This document shows positions 1-7,309 of a stretch of 45,785 bases of DNA, piece by piece. Each line of letters opens with the position of its first letter. Position 1 is the first letter of the stretch. Under the pieces are notes generated by a model, which was not told the DNA's origin, searched no databases, and was given only the letters and a program-made list of their open reading frames with translations. The position numbers and the translations under genes are program-made. The stretch lies in assembly GCA_017483225.1 (NCBI GenBank), contig JAFULF010000003.1, positions 1 through 45,785 on the forward strand. The letters are read 5' to 3'. This DNA comes from Alistipes sp. Its GTDB lineage: Bacteria; Bacteroidota; Bacteroidia; Bacteroidales; Rikenellaceae.

Positions 1-44
1 GTACAAAATATATTTAAAATTGAGTTCATATACCCACAAAAAAA

Positions 45-67
45 CTGTCGAAATAATCTCTCGACAG
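45..67 (-). terminator. Putative rho-independent terminator
   Basis: CTGTCGA (45-51) pairs with TCGACAG (61-67) around a 9-base loop. Read on the minus strand the stem is followed by seven T residues, from the A-run at 38-44. It would stop leftward transcription. No gene lies within 340 bases upstream on that strand, so its client is uncertain. Confidence 0.6.
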
Positions 68-74
68 TCTGTTT

Positions 75-137
75 AGGTCTCATTTTTGACCATTAAACAA
101 TTTTATCCCCTTTCGCAGGTCTCTTTTTGACCATTAA
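75..137 (+). repeat. Imperfect direct repeat, about 21 bases, two copies
   Basis: AGGTCTC, one optional A, TTTTTGACCATTAA occurs at 75-96 and again at 117-137, differing by a single-base indel. Each copy is followed by a T-rich tract. Function unknown. It could be a leftover of an insertion footprint or a repeated binding site. Confidence 0.5.
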
Positions 138-363
138 GCCGTTTTTTCTCATAGTGTGGTTGCTTTTTTATTATGTTAGTATAGGTTTCGGTGTTATGTT
201 TGCAGCAATATGCAGGGCGTATGTTACTCGTAGCAACAGACTGAACCAATTTACTTTACAAAGATATATAAAGTTGCAGAGTATGCAATAAAGTGAACGT
301 AACCAACACGAAAAAAGGGTTTAACGGGATGACGAGTTGTCGCCCGTCACAAAAAGAGAGGGA

Positions 364-379
364 GGCAAGTCCCCTTGCC
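364..379 (-). terminator. Weak hairpin beyond the mntP/pseudokinase transcript
   Basis: GGCAAG (364-369) and CTTGCC (374-379) form a 6-bp stem with a 4-base loop. On the minus strand it is followed by TCCCTCTC and then five T residues. It lies about 30 bases past the stop codon of the gene ending at 410. The spacing to the T-run is long, so this is a tentative call. Confidence 0.3.
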
Positions 380-409
380 ACGGGCCCCGCTTAACGCAGA
401 ATCGAGGCA

Positions 410-1348
410 TCACTCTATGGGACGACCGCAATAGTCATATCGCTGCACGCTGTCGCCAAAGCGGGCAAAGAAGATGCCCAGACAGTTGTCGAACTCTATA
501 TCGTGATAGGTGTTCGGGATAAGGTAACTGCCATCGGCGGTAATCACGCCGACACCCTCCTCCGTCTCGACAATGGCTCGCCCCTCGTAGAAGTCGGTAG
601 CCCACAGGTACTCTCCGGGCAGCCGCTCACCGCTATACACATCGACAAAGAAGTAGCGTTCATCCGCCAGCACCCGCATTATGCCATCCTGCGGAGTGTA
701 GCTCTCGAATGGCCCCGACACCCCTACAAGCGAGCGGTAGTCCGGCTCCGGCACCCTGACATCATCCGGCACAACCATATCGTGCAGCAGCGAGAAGTCA
801 TCCTTGCACCCCTCGCCGAAGCGGGCGTAGTAGTATCGCAGAGGGTGGAGGTGGCCATCATCCCCGACGATGAGGTTCTCCGGCCGCAGGTTGCCATGGG
901 TAACGCCCACACGCTCCATCTCCTGCCATAGCTCATCCAGCAGGCGGTGTTGCTCCGTGGCGGGATAGGTACACTCACGGCCAAACCTCTCCCCCGAAGG
1001 CAGCGGTTGCACAACCACATCGGCGAAGCACTCACGTCCGAGGCTGTCGATATAGCGCAGCTCGCCTCGCAACACTTTTATACTGCCCAGAATCGGTGAC
1101 GAGAGAGACTTCAATCGCTCCTCAATCTTGGCAGGCGTATCTATATACTCACTACGCAGCGGCACAGCGACAAGCAGACGCTCACCACCATCCCGCACCG
1201 CTATCGCCTCCGCAAAGCGGGATGTACGAGAGAGCTTTATCCGAGAGTCGGCACCTCGCTCGGCAACGATACCCCGCAGATGGTCAAACGACGAGCCGGG
1301 GCTTCGCATTGCTGCCGCCAAGGCTGTGATAGGAAAGTAGTTAGCCAT
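410..1348 (-). CDS. Pseudokinase-like protein with C-terminal WG-type repeats
   Basis: 312 residues. The N-terminal two thirds look like a degraded protein-kinase fold. The catalytic-loop segment reads HGNLRPEN (residues 151-158), keeping the shape of HRDLKPEN but with the catalytic Asp replaced by Asn. The segment after it has no DFG, and the expected VAIK lysine region reads VAVP (60-63). From about residue 230 the sequence resembles WG/KWG repeats (for example DGSYLIPNTYHDIEF), which usually mediate protein contacts. No signal peptide or membrane segment is seen. It begins 2 bases after mntP stops, so the two are almost certainly co-transcribed. A role in manganese homeostasis would be pure context inference. 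Substrate and partner are unknown. The fold call rests on motif reading only. Confidence 0.6.
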   Translation of the reverse strand: MANYFPITALAAAMRSPGSSFDHLRGIVAERGADSRIKLSRTSRFAEAIAVRDGGERLLVAVPLRSEYIDTPAKIEERLKSLSSPILGSIKVLRGELRYIDSLGRECFADVVVQPLPSGERFGRECTYPATEQHRLLDELWQEMERVGVTHGNLRPENLIVGDDGHLHPLRYYYARFGEGCKDDFSLLHDMVVPDDVRVPEPDYRSLVGVSGPFESYTPQDGIMRVLADERYFFVDVYSGERLPGEYLWATDFYEGRAIVETEEGVGVITADGSYLIPNTYHDIEFDNCLGIFFARFGDSVQRYDYCGRPIE

Positions 1349-1350
1349 AT

Positions 1351-1911
1351 CTACGCCAACAATGTATGCTCCACGAGGATTTTCAGACCCATAAGTACAA
1401 GCACCACACCACCGACAAACTCCGCCTTCGCCTTATAGCGACAGCCGAAGAGGTTGCCTATTTTCAAGCCTATGACCGAGAGTATGGCGGTGATGATGCC
1501 GATGGTTGCCACCGCCTGAAAGATATTGACACCAAGGAAAGCGAAAGAGATACCCACCGCCAGCGCATCAATGCTGGTGGCCACCGCCATCAGAAACATA
1601 CTCTTTGCCGAGAAGTCGGGGCTATGGCACACATCCCCCTTCGAGAGCGACTCCCGCACCATATTGGCACCTATGGCACCAAGCAGCAGGAAGGCTATCC
1701 AGTGGTCGATACTCGCCACCACGTCGGCAAAACTGATACCAAGGGCGTAGCCCAGCAGCGGCATCAACGCCTGAAAGCCTCCAAACCAGAGGCCCACACT
1801 TGCGGCGTGCTTCGGACGGATACGCCCGACCGAGAGCCCCTTACAGACCGACACCGCAAAGGCATCCATCGCAAGCCCTATGGCAATGATTACAATCTCC
1901 AAGTATGTCAT
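1351..1911 (-). CDS. mntP: Manganese efflux pump MntP
   Basis: 186 residues, the usual MntP size. The protein exports Mn2+ across the inner membrane. About six hydrophobic segments are visible. The two family motifs with acidic residues in membrane helices are present: AIGLAMDAFAVSVCKG (residues 11-26) near the N-terminus and AVATSIDALAVGISFAF in the second half, with the Asp residues important for transport in characterised homologues. It lies 59 bases downstream of the peptide transporter gene with a terminator hairpin between them, and 2 bases upstream of the pseudokinase gene. No yybP-ykoY riboswitch is recognisable in the short leader. Confidence 0.9.
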   Translation of the reverse strand: MTYLEIVIIAIGLAMDAFAVSVCKGLSVGRIRPKHAASVGLWFGGFQALMPLLGYALGISFADVVASIDHWIAFLLLGAIGANMVRESLSKGDVCHSPDFSAKSMFLMAVATSIDALAVGISFAFLGVNIFQAVATIGIITAILSVIGLKIGNLFGCRYKAKAEFVGGVVLVLMGLKILVEHTLLA

Positions 1912-1935
1912 AATTTCTCCTCGCTGTTAAATAAA

Positions 1936-1963
1936 CAGAGGCTGTCCGCTCGGGCAGCCTCTG
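1936..1963 (-). terminator. Rho-independent terminator of the POT transporter gene
   Basis: CAGAGGCTG (1936-1944) pairs perfectly with CAGCCTCTG (1955-1963). On the minus strand the stem is followed by TTTATTT. It sits 7 bases after the transporter stop codon and separates that gene from mntP, so mntP may rely on readthrough or on a promoter inside the 3' end of the transporter gene. Confidence 0.8.
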
Positions 1964-1970
1964 CAATTTC

Positions 1971-3521
1971 CTATTTTGTTGCGGCCTCCAACCTCTTCAT
2001 CATCACAAACATAAACAATGCTGAGAGAAGACAGAGGACAATAAATACCGACCAAACGACCGTCAGCGAGATGCCACCCCAGAGGAATCCGCCGACAGAT
2101 ACCAGAGCGTTACCGATAGCGGTGGCAACAAACCATCCACCCATCATCATACCCTTGTACTTCGGAGGTGCAACCTTCGATACGAAAGAGATACCCATTG
2201 GCGAGAGCAACAACTCGGCGAAGGTCAGGACGAGGTAGGTCATAATCAACCAATTTGCCGATACGAGCGGTGCTGCTGCGCCGGTCCGAACAGCCTCAGC
2301 CTGCGCATCCGGAGTAAGCAAGCCCTGCGAACCAAATGCCATAACCGCAAAACCCACCGCCGCAACGAGCATACCGTAAGCAATCTTACGTGGAGCAGAA
2401 GGCTCCTTGCCACGCTTTGCGAGCGCACCGAAGATAGCCAACGACACCGGAGTCAAAGCCACAACGTAGAATGGGTTAAACTGCTGGAAGATTGGAGCGT
2501 TCACCTCAACAGATGCATCGCCCACGTTCATTCCTTTACAAATAAGGTAGCCGACCGAAGCAGCAAGAGCTACGCCCGATATCGCCTTACCCTTTGCACT
2601 CTCGCTCTGAACCAACGAGAAGCCGGCATAAACAGCCACGATAACAAGAACGAGGTTCCAAACGCTGAACGCCATGCTCTGCAAGCCAAACGCCTCCTTA
2701 ACGGTGAACTCGTCAGCGAAGTATGTGAGGGTCAAACCGTTCTGGTGGAATGCCATCCAGAAGAAGATAACCACCGCAAATACAAGGCAGAGAGCCACGA
2801 TGCGAGCCTTGGTCTCGGCAGGAGTGAGGGTATCCTCAACCTGTGCAGCAGCGTTATTGGCACCCTTCTTACCGCCCTCAACGTGAGCGTACCAGTTGCG
2901 GCAAGCGAAGTAGATTAACATCGACACAATCAACGCCACGCAAGCAACTGCAAACGAGAAGTGGTAGGCATCGTTGCCCGAAAAGCCGAGCGAATCCTCC
3001 GCCCAACGCTTAATCTCAACAGCAGCCGTAGGTGCGAACAAAGCACCGATGTTGATTGCCATATAGAAGAGCGAGAATGCAGAGTCACGCTTATCGGCAT
3101 ATTTAGGGTCGTCGTAGAGGTTACCAACCATAACCTGCAAGTTACCCTTGAACAAGCCTGTACCGAGAGCGATAAAGAGCAAAGCACCGAGCATTGCAAC
3201 CATCGCCAAAGTTGTGGTCTCAGGGGTATCAACACCACCGAGCGGCAACGAGAGAAGAAGGTAGCCGACAAACATAATCGAGATACCGAGCTTAACCATC
3301 TTGCCGTAACCGAACTTGTCAGCCAAGATACCACCAAGAAGCGGCATAAAGTAAACAAGACCGAGGAATGTGCTGTAAATAGCACCTGCTACACCTGCGT
3401 CCAGACCGAAGTTAGCACGAAGGAAGAGGGCAAATACCGCCAACATTGTGTAGTAGCCGAAACGCTCGCCGGTATTGGCGAGGGCCAGCGCATAAAGGGC
3501 TTTTGGATGTCCTTTGAACAT
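1971..3521 (-). CDS. Proton-dependent oligopeptide transporter (POT/PTR family)
   Basis: 516 residues. Imports di- and tripeptides into the cytoplasm, coupled to protons. The start MFKGHPKALYALALANTGERFGYY carries the POT signature ExxERFxYY-type motif (here NTGERFGYY, residues 16-24) in the first membrane helix. About 12-14 hydrophobic helices follow, with a polar central loop near residues 215-230 and the conserved helix with FxxAINIGA (YMAINIGALF). Length is normal for the family. A well-formed promoter lies upstream (3588-3619). Its own terminator follows (1936-1963). Exact substrate range cannot be told from sequence. Confidence 0.92.
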   Translation of the reverse strand: MFKGHPKALYALALANTGERFGYYTMLAVFALFLRANFGLDAGVAGAIYSTFLGLVYFMPLLGGILADKFGYGKMVKLGISIMFVGYLLLSLPLGGVDTPETTTLAMVAMLGALLFIALGTGLFKGNLQVMVGNLYDDPKYADKRDSAFSLFYMAINIGALFAPTAAVEIKRWAEDSLGFSGNDAYHFSFAVACVALIVSMLIYFACRNWYAHVEGGKKGANNAAAQVEDTLTPAETKARIVALCLVFAVVIFFWMAFHQNGLTLTYFADEFTVKEAFGLQSMAFSVWNLVLVIVAVYAGFSLVQSESAKGKAISGVALAASVGYLICKGMNVGDASVEVNAPIFQQFNPFYVVALTPVSLAIFGALAKRGKEPSAPRKIAYGMLVAAVGFAVMAFGSQGLLTPDAQAEAVRTGAAAPLVSANWLIMTYLVLTFAELLLSPMGISFVSKVAPPKYKGMMMGGWFVATAIGNALVSVGGFLWGGISLTVVWSVFIVLCLLSALFMFVMMKRLEAATK

Positions 3522-3587
3522 AATTGTTTATAGGTTTTAGTTAAAAATTAAATCTCTTTTTGTCTTATTGTTACCACAAAAGACTTT

Positions 3588-3619
3588 CAAAGGTAGAAAT
3601 AAAAACCGAGAATCACAAA
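3588..3619 (-). promoter_or_regulatory. Bacteroidota-type promoter of the POT gene
   Basis: On the minus strand the -33 element TTTG (3616-3619) is separated by 20 bases from the -7 element TACCTTTG (3588-3595). This matches the Bacteroidota consensus closely. The transporter start codon is 67 bases downstream. Confidence 0.75.
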
Positions 3620-3866
3620 CTTCGATACCATACTTATATTTTACCGCCACCCGCTCCGCAACGGCAAGCCCTCACAACCACAACACGCAATGCGCTGATA
3701 ATTAAGGTGTTGCAAATAACAATCCGATATAATAAGAAGATGATGCACGATTTTTGTTGTAAAAATTTTGATTTTGAGGGAGATTTTTTTCGACAAATGT
3801 TTGCACAAATAAAATTTTGCCCTTATCTTTGCACCTGCAAACGAGACGGAAACGTCGCAATGCAAT
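3620..3866. other. Divergent intergenic region between POT gene and tRNA-Lys
   Basis: No gene is supported. It carries the upstream flank of the minus-strand POT promoter and the plus-strand tRNA promoter, with an AT-rich tract (3760-3820). Confidence 0.5.
3800..3831 (+). promoter_or_regulatory. Promoter of tRNA-Lys
   Basis: TTTG (3800-3803), 20 bases, then TATCTTTG (3824-3831): a near-perfect Bacteroidota promoter. It ends 35 bases before the mature tRNA. Confidence 0.8.
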
Positions 3867-3939
3867 GCCTCTTTAGCTCAGTTGGTAGAGCACGACACTC
3901 TTAATGTTGGGGTCCAGGGTTCGAGCCCCTGAGGGGGTA
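3867..3939 (+). tRNA. tRNA-Lys (anticodon CTT)
   Basis: A full cloverleaf can be drawn. The acceptor stem is GCCTCTT (3867-3873) with AGGGGGT (3932-3938). The D arm is GCTC/GAGC. The anticodon stem is CGACA/TGTTG with loop CTCTTAA, giving anticodon CTT at 3900-3902. The variable loop is 5 bases. The T arm is CAGGG-TTCGAGC-CCCTG (3915-3931). A3939 is the discriminator, and no CCA is encoded. Several G-U pairs occur in the acceptor stem. Its 3' end (CCTGAGGGGGTAC, 3928-3940) is repeated twice further right and is the likely integration target of the RM cassettes. Confidence 0.93.
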
Positions 3940-4101
3940 CTGAAAGCGAAAATCGAAAGGTTTTCGCTTTTTTGTTTCTGTGTGCTTGGCAATATGCCAA
4001 ATTTTCCCTAATTTTGAGGCAGGTTTTAGGGTATCTTAGTTTCGATGCAGAAACCGATACGAAACCAAGAGATAGATTGCGAAAACCAAATTTTGTATTT
4101 T
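3928..4101 (+). repeat. Left-end repeat A, copy 1 (cassette RM1)
   Basis: This block begins with the tRNA 3' end and runs through the terminator hairpin, a small palindrome TTGGCA-ATA-TGCCAA (3986-4000) and a tail ending near the EcoRI-like gene. A second copy lies at 6123-6295 with clear but imperfect identity. The palindrome is kept in copy 2 as TTGGTA-ATA-TGCCAA, where the changed base still allows a G-U pair. The two copies precede two unrelated RM systems, so they mark a shared element end rather than a gene duplication. Confidence 0.8.
3943..3973 (+). terminator. tRNA-Lys terminator
   Basis: AAAGCGAAAA (3943-3952) pairs with TTTTCGCTTT (3961-3970), and T residues continue to 3973. It lies directly after the tRNA and is part of repeat A, so the integrated element supplies or restores the tRNA terminator. 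Confidence 0.88.
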
Positions 4102-4143
4102 TTTGAGAGGTTAATAGATTATTTATGATTAGGATAAATATAT

Positions 4144-4986
4144 ATGGCTAAAAAGAATCAATCTAGACGATTAACTAATCAACACAAAGAATCACAAGGT
4201 GTTGTTGGTATATTTGGCGAAGAAGCTAAGTTACATGATACTGCTGTCGGAGAAGTTGCGCTATCCGTCATGGTTTCGCTAAAGAAAAAATATACTCAAC
4301 TAAAATTTAGGCATAGAGATAGTATTACAAAAAAAGAGATAAATAGCGCACTGAAAAATATAGATCCAACACTAGGTCAAACACTTTATGTGTCTAATGC
4401 TAGTATAATTCCTGATGGCGGAATTATTGAAGTCAAAGATGATAACGATAATTGGCGAATTGTATTAGTTACAGAGGCAAAACATCAAGGTAAGGATATA
4501 GAGAACATAAAAGCGGGAAAACTTGTAGGGAAAAATAATGATCAAGATTTGATGGCTGCAGGAAATGCAATTGAAAGATCTCATAAGAATATTTCAGAGA
4601 TTGCAAATTATATATTATCAGAATCGCATTTTCCATACATCCTTTTTCTAGAGGGATCTAATTTTTTAACTGAAACAATATCAGTAGTAAGGCCTGATGG
4701 CAGAGTTGTAAAGCTCGAGTATAATTCAGGGATGCTCAATAGGTTAGATAGACTTACTTCCGCAAACTACGGCATGCCGATAAATACCAACTTGTGTGAA
4801 AACAAATTTGTAAAGCACAAGGATAAGTCAATAATGCTTCAAGCTACATCAATATATACACAGGGAAAGGGTGGTAAATGGAGCGCTGAGGATATGACTA
4901 AAATTATGCTAGAAGTAGCAGAAACCTCTTTGCGTCTTTTAGGAAGTGATTTATTTAAACAATTAACAGCACAAACTAAAGATTAG
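4144..4986 (+). CDS. ecoRIR: Type II restriction endonuclease, EcoRI homologue (GAATTC)
   Basis: 280 residues. The sequence follows EcoRI along its whole length and keeps EcoRI residue numbering. Catalytic Pro90-Asp91 (IIPDGG), Glu111 and Lys113 (TEAKHQGKDI) are all present. The recognition segment MAAGNAIERSHKNI includes Glu144 and Arg145, and Arg200 is at the expected place. These are the residues known to cut and to read GAATTC, so an EcoRI isoschizomer is the natural call. The ATG start has an AGGA 8 bases upstream. The gene is very AT-rich and precedes its methyltransferase by 8 bases, the same order as in the E. coli plasmid system. The protein acts in the cytoplasm on unmodified incoming DNA. 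Confidence 0.95.
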   Translation: MAKKNQSRRLTNQHKESQGVVGIFGEEAKLHDTAVGEVALSVMVSLKKKYTQLKFRHRDSITKKEINSALKNIDPTLGQTLYVSNASIIPDGGIIEVKDDNDNWRIVLVTEAKHQGKDIENIKAGKLVGKNNDQDLMAAGNAIERSHKNISEIANYILSESHFPYILFLEGSNFLTETISVVRPDGRVVKLEYNSGMLNRLDRLTSANYGMPINTNLCENKFVKHKDKSIMLQATSIYTQGKGGKWSAEDMTKIMLEVAETSLRLLGSDLFKQLTAQTKD

Positions 4987-4994
4987 AATTTAGT

Positions 4995-5981
4995 ATGCCA
5001 AGGAGTGCAAATAACATACTATTGCAAAAAGCAAAAAAATCTAAGAGTGATGAATTTTATACATTACTTGAAGATATTGAAAGCGAATTGATTCATTACC
5101 CAAAATTTCAGTTCTCTGGAAAAGTTGTTTATTGTAACTGCGATGATCCTCGTAAAAGTAATTTTTATAAATATTTTGCGGTAAACTTTCATAAGCTCGG
5201 ACTTAGAAAGTTAATAGCTTCATGTTATAGCGAATCAAAAGAATCCAACTTGTTTAGTTCAAATGTTATGAGCAGGGGTGTATATTATGAATATACAGGT
5301 TTGGAAGGGGAAAAGGTTATCCCTGATACTTGCGATCTAACAAATTTTCAAGGAGATGGTGATTTTCGTAGTTTAGAAAGCATTGCACTATTAAAACAGG
5401 CAGATATTGTTGTTACTAATCCCCCATTTTCTTTATTTAGAGAATATATTTCTCAGTTAATAAGATATAACAAACAATTTTTAGTTATAGGAAACATTAA
5501 TGCAATAACATATAAGGAAATTTTTGGATTAATCCGAGAAAATAAGGTGTGGCTAGGTGTTAATTTAGGCAGAGGCATTTCGGGTTTTATAGTGCCACAA
5601 CATTATGAATTATATGGTACGGAGACAAAACTCGATACATTAGGCAATAGAATCATATCTCCCAATAATTGCCTTTGGTTAACTAATTTATATACTCCAA
5701 AACAAAATGAGTTTATAGCGTTAACAAAGCAATATGCAGGAAATGAATCGTTGTATCAACGGTACGACAACTATGATGGAATAAATGTGAATAGAACTCA
5801 AGATATTCCATCGGATTATGTCGGATATATGGGGGTCCCTATTACATTTCTACATAAATTTAACCCAGCACAATTTGAGATAGTAGGTTTTAGGAAAGGT
5901 GACGACGGTAAGGACCTCTCAATTAATGGGCGATGCCCATATTTCAGGATTCTAATTAGGCATAAGCAGAAGTATATATAA
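4995..5981 (+). CDS. ecoRIM: Adenine-specific DNA methyltransferase, M.EcoRI homologue
   Basis: 328 residues, close to M.EcoRI in length and colinear with it. It protects host GAATTC sites by N6-methylation of the inner adenine, using S-adenosylmethionine. Visible family segments are KKSKSDEFYT (residues 14-23), KVVYCNCDDPR (43-53), GDGDFRSLESI (120-130) and the catalytic motif TNPPFSLFRE (141-150), which has NPPF rather than DPPY as in M.EcoRI. ISPNNCLWLTNL and DLSINGRCPYFRILI near the C-terminus are also conserved. It starts 8 bases after the endonuclease stop. Its transcript ends at the terminator within repeat A copy 2 (6139-6169). Confidence 0.95.
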   Translation: MPRSANNILLQKAKKSKSDEFYTLLEDIESELIHYPKFQFSGKVVYCNCDDPRKSNFYKYFAVNFHKLGLRKLIASCYSESKESNLFSSNVMSRGVYYEYTGLEGEKVIPDTCDLTNFQGDGDFRSLESIALLKQADIVVTNPPFSLFREYISQLIRYNKQFLVIGNINAITYKEIFGLIRENKVWLGVNLGRGISGFIVPQHYELYGTETKLDTLGNRIISPNNCLWLTNLYTPKQNEFIALTKQYAGNESLYQRYDNYDGINVNRTQDIPSDYVGYMGVPITFLHKFNPAQFEIVGFRKGDDGKDLSINGRCPYFRILIRHKQKYI

Positions 5982-6014
5982 CACTATAAAGTTGCCATTA
6001 TTAACTCCGTTCTA

Positions 6015-6135
6015 TTTGGTTTCAAAACTTAGATACGATTTAGACAAAATTGACAAACCTATTTCAAACCATTATGGCAAAATCCTTGCTGTGTGCGCCT
6101 CTGGGCGGGTTTAATGCCACGACCTGAGGGGGTAC
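6015..6135 (+). repeat. Right-end repeat B, copy 1 (cassette RM1)
   Basis: Runs from TATTTGGTTTCAAAACTTAG to the core ending at 6135. It matches 8511-8636 almost base for base, with only a few substitutions and a longer G-run in the second copy. The last 39 bases (GCCTCT at 6097-6102, TTAATG at 6111-6116, then the core CCTGAGGGGGTAC) carry, in the same order, short pieces of tRNA-Lys: its 5' end, its anticodon-loop region and its 3' end. This may be a decayed or minimal tRNA copy, or chance. Confidence 0.8.
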
Positions 6136-6295
6136 TGAAAAGCGAAAATCGAAAGGTTTTCGCTTTTTTGTTTTTGCAAGCTTGGTAATATGCCAAATTT
6201 TCCCTAATTTTGAGGCAAGGTTTAGAGTGTTTTGTTGCAGCCCCGAACCTATACGAAACCAAGAGAGAAATTGTGAAAACCAAATTTCTGTATTG
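6123..6295 (+). repeat. Left-end repeat A, copy 2 (cassette RM2)
   Basis: Second copy of the 3928-4101 block. It starts at the core shared with repeat B copy 1 and ends just before the RM2 methyltransferase. The terminator hairpin and the palindrome are retained, while the tail (6235-6260) has diverged most. Confidence 0.8.
6139..6169 (+). terminator. Terminator within repeat A copy 2
   Basis: AAAGCGAAAA (6139-6148) pairs with TTTTCGCTTT (6157-6166), and T residues run on to 6169. It is the same hairpin as the tRNA-Lys terminator. Here it insulates RM2 from transcription coming out of RM1. Confidence 0.85.
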
Positions 6296-6321
6296 TGACT
6301 GATACATTTTTGGGAGAATAT

Positions 6322-7305
6322 ATGGAAGTACTGAAAAAAAATAGAGCGAGAAGAAATAGAACACTTACCATATCTTCAGAAGAAGTTATGGAATTGCAAT
6401 CACATGTACTATACCCGAAGAACATAAATAACCAAACTAATTTTATAAATCAGTTAGTTAATGCTGATATATTTGATATTATTGATTGTATCCCAGATGG
6501 CTCTGCAAATTTAATAATAATTGACCCTCCATATAATCTTACAAAAAACTTTAATTCTTCATCATTTACAGCTATATCAGATGATAGATACGAAGAGTAT
6601 CTAAGATCGTGGTTCCCAAAGGTGTGTGCTAAACTTGCCCCCAATGGATCTCTGTATATGTGCGGAGATTGGAAATGCTCATATATCCAACAGAGAGTAA
6701 TATCAGAGTATCTCACGATATTAAACAGAATTACTTGGCAAAGAGAAAAAGGACGTGGGGCTAGTGCAAATTGGAAAAATGGCATGGAAGATATTTGGTT
6801 TGCTGTAAAGTCTCCAAAAGACTATTATTTCAATGTTGATGCGGTTAAGATGAAGCGAAGAGTAATTGCACCTTACAAAGAAAATGGTAAACCTAAAGAT
6901 TGGCAAACAACGTCGGAAGGTAATATAAGGATAACATTTCCTTCAAACTTTTGGGATGATATAAGTATCCCTTTTTGGTCTATGCCTGAGAATACGGACC
7001 ACCCGACACAGAAGTCTGAAAAGTTAATTGCTAAACTTATTTTAGCCTCTTCAAAACCAGGCGATTTAGTTTTTGATCCTTTTGCCGGTAGTGGAACGAC
7101 ATGTGTTGTATCAAAAAAACTAGGAAGAAAATATCTTGGAGTGGAGATTGATGAAGAGTATTGTATATGGGGTGCAAAGAGATTGTTGCAAGCAAACAAT
7201 GACTCCGAGATACAAGGATATAGCGGAGGTTATTTTTGGGAACGTAACTCTCTAAATCTTCAAAAACAAGAAAACAGTATTAGAACTCAAACTTTATTTG
7301 AATAA
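6322..7305 (+). CDS. DNA amino-methyltransferase, beta class (RM2)
   Basis: 327 residues from the ATG at 6322, which has GGGAG 6-10 bases upstream; a GTG at 6295 would add 9 residues. The catalytic motif IDPPYN (residues 67-72) precedes the SAM-binding motif DPFAGSGTT near residue 250, with HPTQKSEKLI before it. This order defines beta-class N6-adenine or N4-cytosine methyltransferases, and DPPY favours adenine. Such enzymes modify the target of a partner endonuclease. The gene downstream starts 4 bases after this stop and is the presumed partner. The recognition sequence cannot be read from the protein. The gene is AT-rich, like its neighbours. Confidence 0.88.
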   Translation: MEVLKKNRARRNRTLTISSEEVMELQSHVLYPKNINNQTNFINQLVNADIFDIIDCIPDGSANLIIIDPPYNLTKNFNSSSFTAISDDRYEEYLRSWFPKVCAKLAPNGSLYMCGDWKCSYIQQRVISEYLTILNRITWQREKGRGASANWKNGMEDIWFAVKSPKDYYFNVDAVKMKRRVIAPYKENGKPKDWQTTSEGNIRITFPSNFWDDISIPFWSMPENTDHPTQKSEKLIAKLILASSKPGDLVFDPFAGSGTTCVVSKKLGRKYLGVEIDEEYCIWGAKRLLQANNDSEIQGYSGGYFWERNSLNLQKQENSIRTQTLFE

Positions 7306-7309
7306 ATGT

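Larger units (their letters stand above)
1..409. other. Intergenic stretch at the left edge
   Basis: I see no convincing gene here. The stretch holds a small hairpin with a T-tract on the minus strand (45-67), an imperfect direct repeat (75-96 and 117-137) and a second weak hairpin just beyond the 3' end of the pseudokinase gene (364-379). Base composition shifts from AT-rich at the left to GC-rich near 340. A short reading frame at 337-522 overlaps the 3' end of the minus-strand gene, has no family resemblance, and is treated as chance. Confidence 0.6.

Noticed and set aside
44-137. Possible CRISPR array at the left edge
   Set aside because: Only two short, imperfect repeats with a T-rich spacer, and no cas genes in view.
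337-522. Small plus-strand reading frame
   Set aside because: It overlaps the 3' end of the minus-strand pseudokinase gene, has no family resemblance and no promoter.
1351-1970. yybP-ykoY manganese riboswitch before mntP
   Set aside because: The leader is only 59 bases and is largely occupied by the terminator of the upstream gene.
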